This document shows positions 32,428 to 40,809 of a stretch of DNA of 61,881 nt, piece after piece. The notes beneath the pieces are model-generated. The model did no database searches, was not told the DNA's origin, and saw only the letters and a list, made by a program, of their open reading frames with translations. The translations under genes were made by a program, and so were the position numbers. Source of the stretch: Thermoflexus hugenholtzii JAD2 (lineage in GTDB: Bacteria > Chloroflexota > UBA11872 > UBA12225); the NCBI GenBank assembly GCA_945865725.1, contig CAMBEO010000007.1:1-61881 (forward strand), given 5' to 3'. How positions within the stretch are numbered: the stretch's first letter is position 1; each line of letters opens with the position of its first letter.

Positions 32428-33612
32428 TTAGCGGAGGAAGTCCATCAGGCTGGTCTGCATGACCCGTGACCCGATCTCGAGCGATGCCTTGTACACCGTC
32501 TGCTGCGTCGTCAACCTGGATAGCGCCTCGGTCAGGTCGATGTCCTCGTTGACCGAAAGCAGGCGCCCGTTCTCGATGTCGCGTGCCTCGCCCCGCGCTT
32601 GCGCGAAGTCCACATGATTCATCTTCGCGCCCACTTGCGCACGAAGCGAGAGCATCCGATCCACGGCCGTGTCGATCAGGCCGATCGCGACGTTCGAAGC
32701 GGCATTCACGCCAGTCCCGCTGACCAGCGCCGCGTGGTAGGTCTTGAGGTTTGACAGCAGGGGCAGCATCGCCGCTGCCGAGACGTTGGTGTCGAGCATC
32801 GCGCCCTGCGCGACCTCATGGCCCAGCCCGAGGCCATCAACCGTGAACTCGTTGAGGGAGTTGACCGGCGTCACGCTCGGGTTCACCACGAGGTTGATGC
32901 CGACCGTCGTGAACTCGAGCGGGGTCGTCAAACCGGCGCCTGGCACCCCGACCGTCTGCGACTCCTGCTTGCCGTCCGATGCCCGGGTGACGGTGATCGT
33001 CACGTTACCCGTGGAAGGGCTCGTGATCACGACCTCATACCCGCCCTTAGACGTCAACGGGCTCTGGGCCGCGATCTGGTCGATGCCGTTTGCGGTCGTC
33101 AGGTCGGACCCCGACGCACCGATGGTCACGCCCGTGTCACCCTGGTATGACGCGTTTCCGTTGGCATCGACCGCAATCGGGGCGACGTTGCTCTTCTGCC
33201 CCGAGAACACGTACTGGTCGACGTCGACGGTCCCGTTCAACGCCGTGATGATCTGGTTCCGGATCGCCGCAACTTCCTCGGCGAGTTGCGCGGTATCACC
33301 CGACGTGAAGGTGCCGGTCGCGGCTTGCACCGACAGCTCGCGCGCCCGGCCGAGCAGGTCGCCGATGTCGCTGAGGACGCGGTCGGTCGTTTCGAGCCAC
33401 GTCCGCGCATGCTCGATGTTGCGCAGGTACTGGGCGTCGCGCGACTGCTGCGCCCGCAGGCGCACGCTGCTTGCCGCCGCCGCCGGATCGTCGCCCGGGC
33501 GGGTGATCCGCTTGCCGCTCGTCAGCTGACGCTGCGTCTGCTGCATCGCCTCGGCATTCGCCAGGATCTGCGAAGCCACTTGGCTGGTCAGCATCCGGGT
33601 CGTCACTCGCAT
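32428..33612 (-). CDS. flgL: Flagellar hook-filament junction protein FlgL
   Basis: The 394-residue protein has a flagellin-like N-terminus (MRVTTRMLTSQVASQILANA with TSGKRITRPGDDPAAA) and a matching helical C-terminus (LSVNEDIDLTEALSRLTTQQTVYKASLEIGSRV), typical of FlgL/HAP3. The middle is a variable exposed domain. A sigma-28 promoter lies about 80 nt upstream, so the gene is expressed late with its own control despite sitting in the flgK-flgL order. The start ATG is at 33612. Confidence 0.94.
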   Translation of the reverse strand: MRVTTRMLTSQVASQILANAEAMQQTQRQLTSGKRITRPGDDPAAAASSVRLRAQQSRDAQYLRNIEHARTWLETTDRVLSDIGDLLGRARELSVQAATGTFTSGDTAQLAEEVAAIRNQIITALNGTVDVDQYVFSGQKSNVAPIAVDANGNASYQGDTGVTIGASGSDLTTANGIDQIAAQSPLTSKGGYEVVITSPSTGNVTITVTRASDGKQESQTVGVPGAGLTTPLEFTTVGINLVVNPSVTPVNSLNEFTVDGLGLGHEVAQGAMLDTNVSAAAMLPLLSNLKTYHAALVSGTGVNAASNVAIGLIDTAVDRMLSLRAQVGAKMNHVDFAQARGEARDIENGRLLSVNEDIDLTEALSRLTTQQTVYKASLEIGSRVMQTSLMDFLR

Positions 33613-33691
33613 CGTGTCTCGTCCTCGATGTCCGGCGCGCCGTCGCCGTGAAAGGCGACTGCCCGCCACGGCACGCGCCATTCTGCTCCCA

Positions 33692-33718
33692 CTATCGGCA
33701 GGTCGGCCACATTCTTGA
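33692..33718 (-). promoter_or_regulatory. Sigma-28 (FliA) promoter of flgL
   Basis: On the minus strand TCAA (33718-33715), followed by GAA, is separated by 15 nt from GCCGATAG (33699-33692), close to the bacterial sigma-28 consensus TAAA-N15-GCCGATAA. It matches the site upstream of flgM. Predicted leader length is about 70 nt. Confidence 0.8.
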
Positions 33719-33799
33719 GCGCGCGGCCCGGCCGGCGGCGATTCGGTGCCACCTGCGTTGCCGGAGCGCGAGCATCCGGCCCGCCGGGGGAGGGGCGGT

Positions 33800-34006
33800 G
33801 GTGCTTCCCTCTCCCGCCGCAGCGGGGGAGGGGCTGGGGGCTGGGGCTGGGGCGGTGCTTCCCTCTCCCGCCGCAGCGGGGGAGGGATTGAGGGTGGGGG
33901 TCGTATCGGGGCAGGGGTGGGGCTTCCCTCTCCCGCCGCAGCGCGGGGCGCTTGCGGCCGATGGTGGGGGCCGTGCTTCCCTCCCGCTTACCGGGGGAGG
34001 GAAGCA
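33800..34006. repeat. Four family-B repeats between flgK and flgL
   Basis: Copies lie at 33800-33833, 33853-33888, 33921-33946 (right arm degraded) and 33973-34006. The last is an almost complete palindrome with arms GTGCTTCCCTCCCG and GGGGAGGGAAGCAC and reveals the full-length element. Together they fill most of the gap downstream of flgK and precede the flgL promoter. Confidence 0.9.
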
Positions 34007-34031
34007 CGTGGTGCCTGTCCGCTCGCGCTCG

Positions 34032-35828
34032 CTAGAGGCCGACGCGCCCCATCCCGTTGATCACCTGCGACAGCAGGTCGTCAAGGGCGGTGATCCCTCG
34101 CGCCGCCGCCTGGTACGCGCGTTGGAACCGGATCAGCTGCGCCGCCTCCTCGTCGAGGTTCACGCCCGAGGTCGACTCCCGGCGCGCCGTCAAGTGATCG
34201 ACGAGCGCCTGCTGGTTCGTCGCCATCTGTGTCGCCTGCCGGGACTCGACCCCCAGGGTCCCGATCATCGAGGCATAGTAGTCGTCGAACGTTGCCGATC
34301 CGAGTGCCGACCACGTCGTGGTTGCCAGGCCCGAAACCTTGAGCGCGTTCGAACTGTCGCCCGATCCCGCGGATACGACCCCCGCCCCCGTCGCCGTCGT
34401 GCCCGCCGCGCGGATCGCCTGCGCGTCAGCCGCGACGATCGGGTCCAGGGCCATCGTGGCCGCCCTCACGATCGGCACCGCAAACGCTGCTGTCGCGGTA
34501 TACGTCGTCGTGCCGCCTGACGTCGCGGCGGTCACCGCCGACGAGCGAATGCCGGTGACCTGCAGGAAGTTTGACGTGTCGTTCGCGCTGCCGATCACTG
34601 GCGAGACCGTCGACGTGATCACGATGCGCCCCGTCAATGGATCGACTGTCGCCGTGCTGCCCGCGCCGACCGCGCTGGCGATCCGCACCAGGACGTCGTT
34701 CAACGAGTCATTCGTCGGGTCGATCACGATCTGGGTGCCATTGACCGTGATCGTGCCCCGCGTCAACGTGTCGCCCAGGCCGGTCTCGCGCAGCTTGGTC
34801 GTCACGCGTTGCGTGTCAAAGAAGTCCGTGTTCGAGGTCGACGAGGCGTATTGCCCGAGTCCCCGCCCTTGCGCGTGCTGCGCGTTCACTGCCGTCGCGA
34901 TCGTCGAGGCAAGCAGGTTGACCTTCGACAGCTTGTCCGCGACCACGCTGTCACGCAGGTTCAGCAGCGCACCGGTCGTGCCCCCGAGGCGCTCGACGCT
35001 CCCGTTGGCCGGCCACCACGTCAAGGTATGGGAGGCCTTGCCGCTAGCGAGGGGCGTGAGTTCCGCCGTGATCGCGTTCGTCCGCGTGCCGTCCACGAGG
35101 ATGCGTCCGCCGATCATCACCGTCGTCGATCCGTCCTTCTGTTCACGGTACGTCGCCCCGGTCAACTTCACCGCCTGGTCGACCAACCGATCGCGCGCGT
35201 CCATCAGGTCGTTCGGCCGGTCACCAACCGCCACCGATCGCCGGATCATCAAGTTGAGCGACGCGATCCGGGTCGCGACGTCGTTCACCTCCGCCACGAT
35301 GGACTGCAGCTGGGTGTCCTGGTTCGTGCGGAAGGCGTCCAACTGGCGCGCGATGTCCTGGAACGCGCCGACCAGCGTCTGGCCGCGCATCTGGAGCTGC
35401 ACCCGGGACGTGTTGCTGCCGGGATTGGTGCCCAGCTCGCTCCACGCGTTGAAGAACGAGGTGACCTGCGAGCCGAGGCCATTCGTCGACGGTTCGTTGA
35501 ACAGTGCTTCAATGGATTGCACGCCGTCCGCCGTGACTTGCCATTGCTCCTGCAAGGCCACCTGCGTCCGCAACTGCTGGTCCACGAAGGAGTCACGGTG
35601 GCGCATGATCTCCTGGACCATGACCCCGGTCCCGAGCATCAACCCGCCGCCGATCGCCCGGTTGTGTCCCGAGCCGGCGTGCGGCGCGGTCTGGACGAAC
35701 TTCGCCTCCTGACGCGTGTACCCGTCGGTGTTGGCGTTCGAGATGTTTTGGTTCGTGACGTCGAGGGCCGCCTGTTGCGCTTGGAGGGCGCGGAGCAGCG
35801 TCGTCAGGCCCATGAAGGAAGACCGCAT
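34032..35828 (-). CDS. flgK: Flagellar hook-associated protein FlgK
   Basis: The 598-residue protein has the FlgK N-terminal rod-like motif LLRALQAQQAALDVTNQNISNANTDGYTRQ and the C-terminal GVNLDEEAAQLIRFQRAYQAAARGITALDDLL motif. The central region is Ser/Thr-rich and variable. It forms the first hook-filament junction ring. The ATG at 35828 gives MRSSFMGLTTLLRAL; the ATG at 35813 is the alternative. It follows flgN by 70 nt. Confidence 0.95.
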   Translation of the reverse strand: MRSSFMGLTTLLRALQAQQAALDVTNQNISNANTDGYTRQEAKFVQTAPHAGSGHNRAIGGGLMLGTGVMVQEIMRHRDSFVDQQLRTQVALQEQWQVTADGVQSIEALFNEPSTNGLGSQVTSFFNAWSELGTNPGSNTSRVQLQMRGQTLVGAFQDIARQLDAFRTNQDTQLQSIVAEVNDVATRIASLNLMIRRSVAVGDRPNDLMDARDRLVDQAVKLTGATYREQKDGSTTVMIGGRILVDGTRTNAITAELTPLASGKASHTLTWWPANGSVERLGGTTGALLNLRDSVVADKLSKVNLLASTIATAVNAQHAQGRGLGQYASSTSNTDFFDTQRVTTKLRETGLGDTLTRGTITVNGTQIVIDPTNDSLNDVLVRIASAVGAGSTATVDPLTGRIVITSTVSPVIGSANDTSNFLQVTGIRSSAVTAATSGGTTTYTATAAFAVPIVRAATMALDPIVAADAQAIRAAGTTATGAGVVSAGSGDSSNALKVSGLATTTWSALGSATFDDYYASMIGTLGVESRQATQMATNQQALVDHLTARRESTSGVNLDEEAAQLIRFQRAYQAAARGITALDDLLSQVINGMGRVGL

Positions 35829-35898
35829 CGGCGGGAGCCCCTCTCTGCTTCGTGAGATCTCGTGTCGGGCACCAGGCACCTGGCCCGTGGCGACGTGT

Positions 35899-36450
35899 TC
35901 AGGCGCGAAGGTCAGCGAGGCGCGGCGGGTCGCCCGTCCCGGGCGTCGTGTTCGCGCCACGTGACGCGCCATACTGCGGGTTGGTTTCGATCACCCCCAA
36001 AAGCGTCTGCGCCAGCTCGTTCGCCGAGTCGAGGCACGCCTCCAGCAGGATCCGGTTCTGCTCGTTCGCGTGCCGCACGCGCCCGGTGATCGCGACGAGG
36101 CGATCACGCGCCGCGACGAGCCCTGCCGCCCGCACCGAGCCGACGGCTTCCGCGATCTCCGTGACCGTCACCCGCTCGGCTTCCGTCCCCATGCGCGTCG
36201 CGAGGGGGCGCAAGACCATCAAGCGTGCCGAGTCGAGGCGCCGGAGCGCCGCGATCATCGGTTGCTCGCGTCCGACGAGGCTGCCAAGCACTTCGAGGTC
36301 GTTCGCGGCCAACGCGGCAAACCGCGCGCGAACGACCTCGTGCATCTCCTCGTAGATCGCCGCCTGCGCGCCGAGAAGCGCGGCGAGGTCGGTGATCGGG
36401 TCCTCGCCGGTGATCGGCAAGGACGCACTGGCAAGTTCCTGGGGGGTCAT
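35899..36450 (-). CDS. flgN: FlgN-like flagellar export chaperone
   Basis: The 183-residue, largely helical protein has the FlgN pattern: an N-terminal helix (LAALLGAQAAIYEEMHEVVRARFAAL) and the LGSLVGREQPMIAALRRLD motif, followed by a Pro/Gly tail. FlgN escorts FlgK and FlgL to the export gate. Its place between flgM and flgK matches the Bacillus operon order. The ATG at 36450 lacks a clear ribosome site. Confidence 0.85.
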   Translation of the reverse strand: MTPQELASASLPITGEDPITDLAALLGAQAAIYEEMHEVVRARFAALAANDLEVLGSLVGREQPMIAALRRLDSARLMVLRPLATRMGTEAERVTVTEIAEAVGSVRAAGLVAARDRLVAITGRVRHANEQNRILLEACLDSANELAQTLLGVIETNPQYGASRGANTTPGTGDPPRLADLRA

Positions 36451-36586
36451 CCGTTGGTGATACCGGTTGCGGGCAGTCCCGTGCGTGCGTCCACGGTGCC
36501 TCCTCGGCGCCGCGTCGCCCAAGTCCATTGAGGCGAGGCGCCCGATACGGGCGGGCGATCGCGCACCCCACCAGGACTCGCGACGG

Positions 36587-36880
36587 CTACCCGGTCAAGT
36601 CGGGGTGGGCAAGCAACTTGCCCGCGAGGGCGTACTCGTCCACCTGGTAGGTGCCATCCTTGATCGCCCGACGCAGGTCGGCAACCAAGTCGGCGCGCAC
36701 GTCCGGAGCACCATGCGCGGCGAGCCGACCCTTCACGAAGGCCTGCGCCTCCGCCGACAGGGTCGCCGCATCCGCGTCCTGCGATCCGGCACGGCGGGTC
36801 GCCTGTCCCGGGCCACTGCCCGGCTTCTGGACGCCATAGCCCTGCGCGATCTGCGAGGCGCGGAAGTCACTGATCTTCAT
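36587..36880 (-). CDS. flgM: Anti-sigma-28 factor FlgM
   Basis: The 97-residue protein starts MKISDFRASQIAQGYG and ends with the FlgM C-terminal sigma-binding helices (RADLVADLRRAIKDGTYQVDEYALAGKLLAH). It inhibits FliA until exported through the completed hook-basal body. A sigma-28 promoter upstream shows the expected feedback: FliA drives its own inhibitor. The C-terminal half is the conserved part; the N-terminal half is disordered as usual. Confidence 0.93.
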   Translation of the reverse strand: MKISDFRASQIAQGYGVQKPGSGPGQATRRAGSQDADAATLSAEAQAFVKGRLAAHGAPDVRADLVADLRRAIKDGTYQVDEYALAGKLLAHPDLTG

Positions 36881-36998
36881 GCCCGTATCACCTGGTCCAT
36901 GTTTCCCGCAAGCTAGCAACCGCCGCCGCAACTGATCTCGGTGGTGGCCCGGGTGGATGCGGCACGCCAACCTCGGCCGTCCGCAACCACCACACAAA

Positions 36999-37026
36999 GT
37001 ATCGGCACGACTCCGCCAGTTCTTGA
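36999..37026 (-). promoter_or_regulatory. Sigma-28 (FliA) promoter of flgM
   Basis: On the minus strand TCAA (37026-37023), followed by GAA, is separated by 16 nt from GCCGATAC (37006-36999). The 8-mer differs from GCCGATAA at one base. The leader to flgM is about 110 nt. Confidence 0.8.
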
Positions 37027-37067
37027 GTTACATCAAGATGCGCGTCCGGCGGCCGTCGTCCCCGTGC

Positions 37068-37883
37068 CTACCGGCTCCTGATGTTGTTCGCCAGCCCGAT
37101 CATCTCGTCGAGCGTCTTCAGTGCCTGCACCGACAGGCTGTAGGCCCGCTGCGCCTGCACCATGCTGGTCATCTCGTCCGCCACGTTGACGTTCGAGCGC
37201 TCGAGCGTACCCCCCACCAGCTGGCCAAACCCGACCGTCGTGCCGGCCACCCCGACCTCCGCCGCGCCGGACGTCACGGACGCGCGTGCAAGCGTCTGCC
37301 CGACCAGTTCCAGGCCCTCCGGGTTCACGAACCGGGCGAGCGAGAGCTGTCCGATCGTCGTCACCACGTCCGTGGCCCGCGCCTCGTCGAACCGCGTCGC
37401 CTGGATGTCGCCGTTCGCGAGGATCGCCAGCGACTGCGCCGAGTGGTCCGTACCCACGATGATCGGGCCGTTGTCGGCGCCAAGCACGACGTGCCCGTCG
37501 CCGTTCACGAGGACGCGCTGGCCACCCACGATGTCGAGATGGAAGCTGCCGTTGCGCGTGTAGGCCGGCGTACCGTCAGGCGCCTGCACCCGGAAGAAGC
37601 CGTCCCCGTAGATCGCCACGTCGGTCGGCATGTCGGTCTGTTCCAGGTCGCCCTGCGTGTACGCCGGCGTGATCGCCGACGGCCGCACCCCGGCACCGAC
37701 CTGCACGTCCTCGACGTTCGCGGCGTGGGTGTAGTTCTGGTACAGCACGTCCTGGAAGTGGACCTTTGCCGCCTTGAAGCCGGTCGTGTTGGAGTTGGCG
37801 AGGTTGTTGGCGATCGTGTCGAGATGCAGCTTGTGGGACAGCATCCCGGCGACCGCCGACCGGACGATGTGCGAGATCGGCAT
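37068..37883 (-). CDS. flgG: Flagellar rod/hook-basal body protein, FlgG type
   Basis: The 271-residue protein has the rod-protein N-terminal motif GMLSHKLHLDTIANNLANSNTTGFK and the C-terminal NVNVADEMTSMVQAQRAYSLSVQALKTLDEMIGLANN. With the adjacent gene it makes a pair like Bacillus FlhO/FlhP or proteobacterial FlgF/FlgG. Length is close to FlgG (about 260). The FlgF/FlgG split between the two genes is by length and order and could be reversed. Confidence 0.88.
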   Translation of the reverse strand: MPISHIVRSAVAGMLSHKLHLDTIANNLANSNTTGFKAAKVHFQDVLYQNYTHAANVEDVQVGAGVRPSAITPAYTQGDLEQTDMPTDVAIYGDGFFRVQAPDGTPAYTRNGSFHLDIVGGQRVLVNGDGHVVLGADNGPIIVGTDHSAQSLAILANGDIQATRFDEARATDVVTTIGQLSLARFVNPEGLELVGQTLARASVTSGAAEVGVAGTTVGFGQLVGGTLERSNVNVADEMTSMVQAQRAYSLSVQALKTLDEMIGLANNIRSR

Positions 37884-37981
37884 CGTGAACGTCCTTCCCC
37901 GGGCCCCCTGCAGGCGCCCGGTTGATATGTATCAAACCGCCGGGGTCACTCCCGGCGCAACCACGCGCTTCGACGCTTGCG

Positions 37982-38734
37982 CTACACCCGACCGATGTCG
38001 TTCGCGGCGCGCTGCGTCATCTCGTCCTGCAACTGCACCATCCGGGCCGCCGCCTCGTACTGCCGCTGCGCGACCATCAGGTCCGTCATCGCCCGGGCCG
38101 GATCGACGTTCGATTGTTCGAGGTAGCCCTGCCGGACGGTCGTCCCAGTCGCCGCCTGCGGCTGGGCCATCCCGCGCTGGTCCTCGAACAGGGTGTTCCC
38201 CACCTTGACCAGCTGCTGCGGTTCGACGAAGTCGAACAGGCCGACCTGGCCCGCGACCTGGTCATCGACCAGGACCTGGCCATTGCCCCTCACCGTCACC
38301 AGGCCCGTCGGCACGCTGATCGGGGCCAAGTTTGCGTCCAGGACCAGGTCCCCGCGCGTCGTCACCAGCTGGTTCTGGCCGTCCCGGCGGAAGCCCCCAT
38401 CGCGCGTGTAGCGGACCCCCTGCGCGGTCTGGACGGCAAACAACCCCGTCCCCTGGACTGCGAGGTCGAGCGGGTTGTCCGTCGCACGAAGGGGCGCCTG
38501 CGCGAAGCGGATCCACGTGCTCTCGCTCGCCGTCCCGTTCACCAGCGACCCGACGACCGGCTGGCCCCGCTCCGAGAACAGCCGGTTCATCAGTAACTGC
38601 GGGAACGCCGTCACGCGCAACTGGTCCTCGCGGTAGCCGACGGTATTCACGTTGGCGATGTTGTTGCTGATCTGCTGCGCCCGCGTGAGCATCGTGATCA
38701 TGCCCGCGGTTGCCGCGTAACTGCCCCGGATCAT
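37982..38734 (-). CDS. flgF: Flagellar rod/hook-basal body protein, FlgF type
   Basis: The 250-residue protein has MLTRAQQISNNIANVNTVGY at the N-terminus, the central LDLAVQGTGLFAVQTAQGVRYTRDGGF and the C-terminal SNVDPARAMTDLMVAQRQYEAAARMVQLQDEM. It is a proximal or distal rod component encoded just before the FlgG-type gene. The start ATG at 38734 gives MIRGSYAATAGM. Confidence 0.88.
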   Translation of the reverse strand: MIRGSYAATAGMITMLTRAQQISNNIANVNTVGYREDQLRVTAFPQLLMNRLFSERGQPVVGSLVNGTASESTWIRFAQAPLRATDNPLDLAVQGTGLFAVQTAQGVRYTRDGGFRRDGQNQLVTTRGDLVLDANLAPISVPTGLVTVRGNGQVLVDDQVAGQVGLFDFVEPQQLVKVGNTLFEDQRGMAQPQAATGTTVRQGYLEQSNVDPARAMTDLMVAQRQYEAAARMVQLQDEMTQRAANDIGRV

Positions 38735-38792
38735 CGTCGTCCCGTCCTTCCGCGCCGCTTGTCGGCGCCCCGGTTCATTCGCCAGTCAAGGT

Positions 38793-39596
38793 TCATCCGC
38801 CAGTCCTAGGGGAGGTGGAAGGTCCGCGGGCAGCCAAGCGGCCCGGCCCTGGGGAGACGCTCGCCAACCGCGCGTCATCCACGCCGACCCCGGCGAACCG
38901 GAGCAACAGCCGTACTTCCTCGCGCCCCCGGTTCGTCCGTCGCGCGATCTCGGTGGGGGATATCCCGTCCCGCGCCAGGCGCCGCACCTCGTCGGCGCCT
39001 ACCGACGCGCCGTGCGGTTCGACGACCGGCGTCACCGGCACCCGTACCAGCGGGCCACCGGGCGACGCGCCACCGATCGCCAGCGTTCCTCCGGCCGGTA
39101 CCGCGAGCGCCGTCGTCCCGTTCGGGACCCCGTTTGGCACGCCGTTCCCGTGGGGTGGGGTGGTGGTGCTTCCCTCTCCCGCCGCAGCGGGGGAGGGACC
39201 GAGGGTGGGGGCTGTCTCCAGGACACCCCCGGTGACGGGGCCTCCCGGCCGGGCGCCGAGACGATCCAGTGCCAGGATCTCGGTCGCCAGACGTTCCTCC
39301 ACCACCACCGCCGCCGACATTGCCTCGCCGAGCGTCACGGCGCGTGCGTCAACCAGATCGAGGAGTTCGTTGAGCCGCTCGGTCCGCGTCGCCAAGGCAT
39401 CCGCCAGGTTGTCGGCGGCGACTTGCAGTTGACCGAGCGTGCGCCCCACGCTTGCCTGCACGTCGTCCGGTTCCACCCGGTCGCGGGCGACCTCATCAAG
39501 CTCGCGCGTAACGCGGCGCAGCAACCTCGCGCCGACGACCCACGTCCCGACAATGCCGGCCGCCAACAGCAGGATGACGACGTCTTGGAAGCTCAC
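38793..39596 (-). CDS. SwrB-like membrane-anchored coiled-coil/HTH protein with a repeat-derived linker
   Basis: The 267-residue protein has one N-terminal membrane helix (VVILLLAAGIVGTWVVGARLL), an amphipathic coiled region to about residue 110, a linker, and a C-terminal helix-turn-helix-like segment (VRRLARDGISPTEIARRTNRGREEVRLLLRF). This layout and its position next to fliA recall Bacillus SwrB and DUF6115 proteins beside sigD, which promote assembly of the flagellar export gate. Similarity is by architecture, not proven homology. Residues 133-143 are the translation of a family-B repeat (LGPSPAAAGEG), so the linker was lengthened by the element. The GTG start overlaps the upstream stop (GTGA). 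Confidence 0.65.
   Translation of the reverse strand: MSFQDVVILLLAAGIVGTWVVGARLLRRVTRELDEVARDRVEPDDVQASVGRTLGQLQVAADNLADALATRTERLNELLDLVDARAVTLGEAMSAAVVVEERLATEILALDRLGARPGGPVTGGVLETAPTLGPSPAAAGEGSTTTPPHGNGVPNGVPNGTTALAVPAGGTLAIGGASPGGPLVRVPVTPVVEPHGASVGADEVRRLARDGISPTEIARRTNRGREEVRLLLRFAGVGVDDARLASVSPGPGRLAARGPSTSPRTGG
39166..39197 (-). repeat. Family-B repeat inside the SwrB-like coding sequence
   Basis: The 32-bp sequence GTGCTTCCCTCTCCCG plus CCGCAGCGGGGGAGGG is identical to the copies at 10505 and 33800, and the reading frame is kept. Confidence 0.88.
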
Positions 39597-39970
39597 GTGC
39601 GGATGTCCAGGCGCGTGCCGAGCGACGGGTGGATGCCGACCATCGGAGGGGGCGTCATGGCGACGGGCGGCGCGTCCGCCTCCCGCCTCGACCCGGCCCG
39701 GCCCGGGGGCCGCCGGAACGGCATCCCGCGCGAGTCGTCAGGACGAGCTCCAACCGGCTCGACGGCGCGCTCCGCGGCGGCCCGACGCGAGGCCGCCCCG
39801 CCCGCCATCGCGCGCGTGTGCCGAAGTCGGTTCTCCGCCTCCACGCGCAGCGTCTCCCGCTGCTGCAGTTCCACCAGTTGCGTCGCCCGCTGCGCCGCCG
39901 TCTGCAGCTCCTGCGCCTCAAGGACGACCCGCGTCATCGACAGCGTCACGCCGTCCATCCGTCCGGTCAT
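39593..39970 (-). CDS. Small coiled-coil protein in the flagellar operon
   Basis: The 125-residue protein begins MTGRMDGVTLSMTRVVLEAQELQ and continues as a Gln/Glu-rich amphipathic helix to about residue 55. It then becomes an Arg/Pro-rich disordered region ending HPSLGTRLDIRT. Its ATG overlaps the fliA stop (TGATG) and its stop overlaps the SwrB-like start, so it is tightly locked into the operon. I do not recognise the family. Confidence 0.65.
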   Translation of the reverse strand: MTGRMDGVTLSMTRVVLEAQELQTAAQRATQLVELQQRETLRVEAENRLRHTRAMAGGAASRRAAAERAVEPVGARPDDSRGMPFRRPPGRAGSRREADAPPVAMTPPPMVGIHPSLGTRLDIRT

Positions 39971-40758
39971 CACCCGGGCCTCATCAGCGACGCGAGTTGC
40001 GCGCGCAGGCGATGAACCGCGCGGCCGTGCAACTGGCACACCCGGGATTCCGACACTTCCAGGACGAGGCTGATCTCCTTCATCGTCAGCTCTTGCTCGT
40101 AATACAACGAGAGCAGGATGCGTTCGCGCTCCGAGAGCGACCGGATCGCCCCGGCCAGCGCTTCCAGGAGCTCGCCCTCTTCCGCGTGCTGGAGCGGGTC
40201 CCGCGCATTGGTCGCCTCGATCGTGTCGACGAGTGCGGCCCCGTCGCCATCACCATCGCCCGACGGCAGCGGCGTCTCGAGCGAGATGACCACCGAGGCC
40301 GCGCTCACGCTCGCCTGATGGTACTGGTGCATGTCAAGGCCAAGCGACGTGGCGACCTCCTCGTCGGTCGGCGGGCGGCCGTACTCGGCCTCCAGGCGCG
40401 TGAACGCCCGCGAGATCTCCTGGCTCCGTTGGCGCGCCGACCGCGGGATCCAGTCGAGCGAGCGCAACTCGTCGAGGATTGACCCGCGGATCCGCGCGAT
40501 CGCGTACGTCTCGAACTTGACCCCCGTCGTCGGGTCGTAGCGGTCGATGGCCTCGATCAGCCCAAGCACGCCCGACGACAGCACGTCATCCGAGTCCATC
40601 ACGCGCGGGAGCATGATCGCGAGGCGGCCAGCGACGTACTTGACGAGGGGCGCGTACTGCAGCACGAGTTGCTCGCGCAACGCCGGGTCACGCTCCGCGG
40701 TGAAGCGCACCCAGCGATTCGCGACGCTCTCCGGCGTGCGCACGATCCCCGTCGTCAT
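39970..40758 (-). CDS. fliA: Flagellar sigma factor FliA (sigma-28)
   Basis: The 262-residue protein has the sigma-70 family regions in FliA form: region 2 LVKYVAGRLAIMLPRVMDSDDVLSSGVLGLIEAIDRYDP and FETYAIARIRGSILDELRSLDWIPRSAR, region 3 ISRAFTRLEAEYGRPPTDEEVA, and region 4 LSERERILLSLYYEQELTMKEISLVLEVSESRVCQLHGRAV. It should recognise the GCCGATA promoters upstream of flgM and flgL. Its partner anti-sigma FlgM is encoded 3 kb downstream. Confidence 0.96.
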   Translation of the reverse strand: MTTGIVRTPESVANRWVRFTAERDPALREQLVLQYAPLVKYVAGRLAIMLPRVMDSDDVLSSGVLGLIEAIDRYDPTTGVKFETYAIARIRGSILDELRSLDWIPRSARQRSQEISRAFTRLEAEYGRPPTDEEVATSLGLDMHQYHQASVSAASVVISLETPLPSGDGDGDGAALVDTIEATNARDPLQHAEEGELLEALAGAIRSLSERERILLSLYYEQELTMKEISLVLEVSESRVCQLHGRAVHRLRAQLASLMRPG

Positions 40759-40809
40759 CGTGTCCAGTCCATCCGCCAGTGCCCCGTCCCCACGTTCCCG
40801 GTCCCGCGC

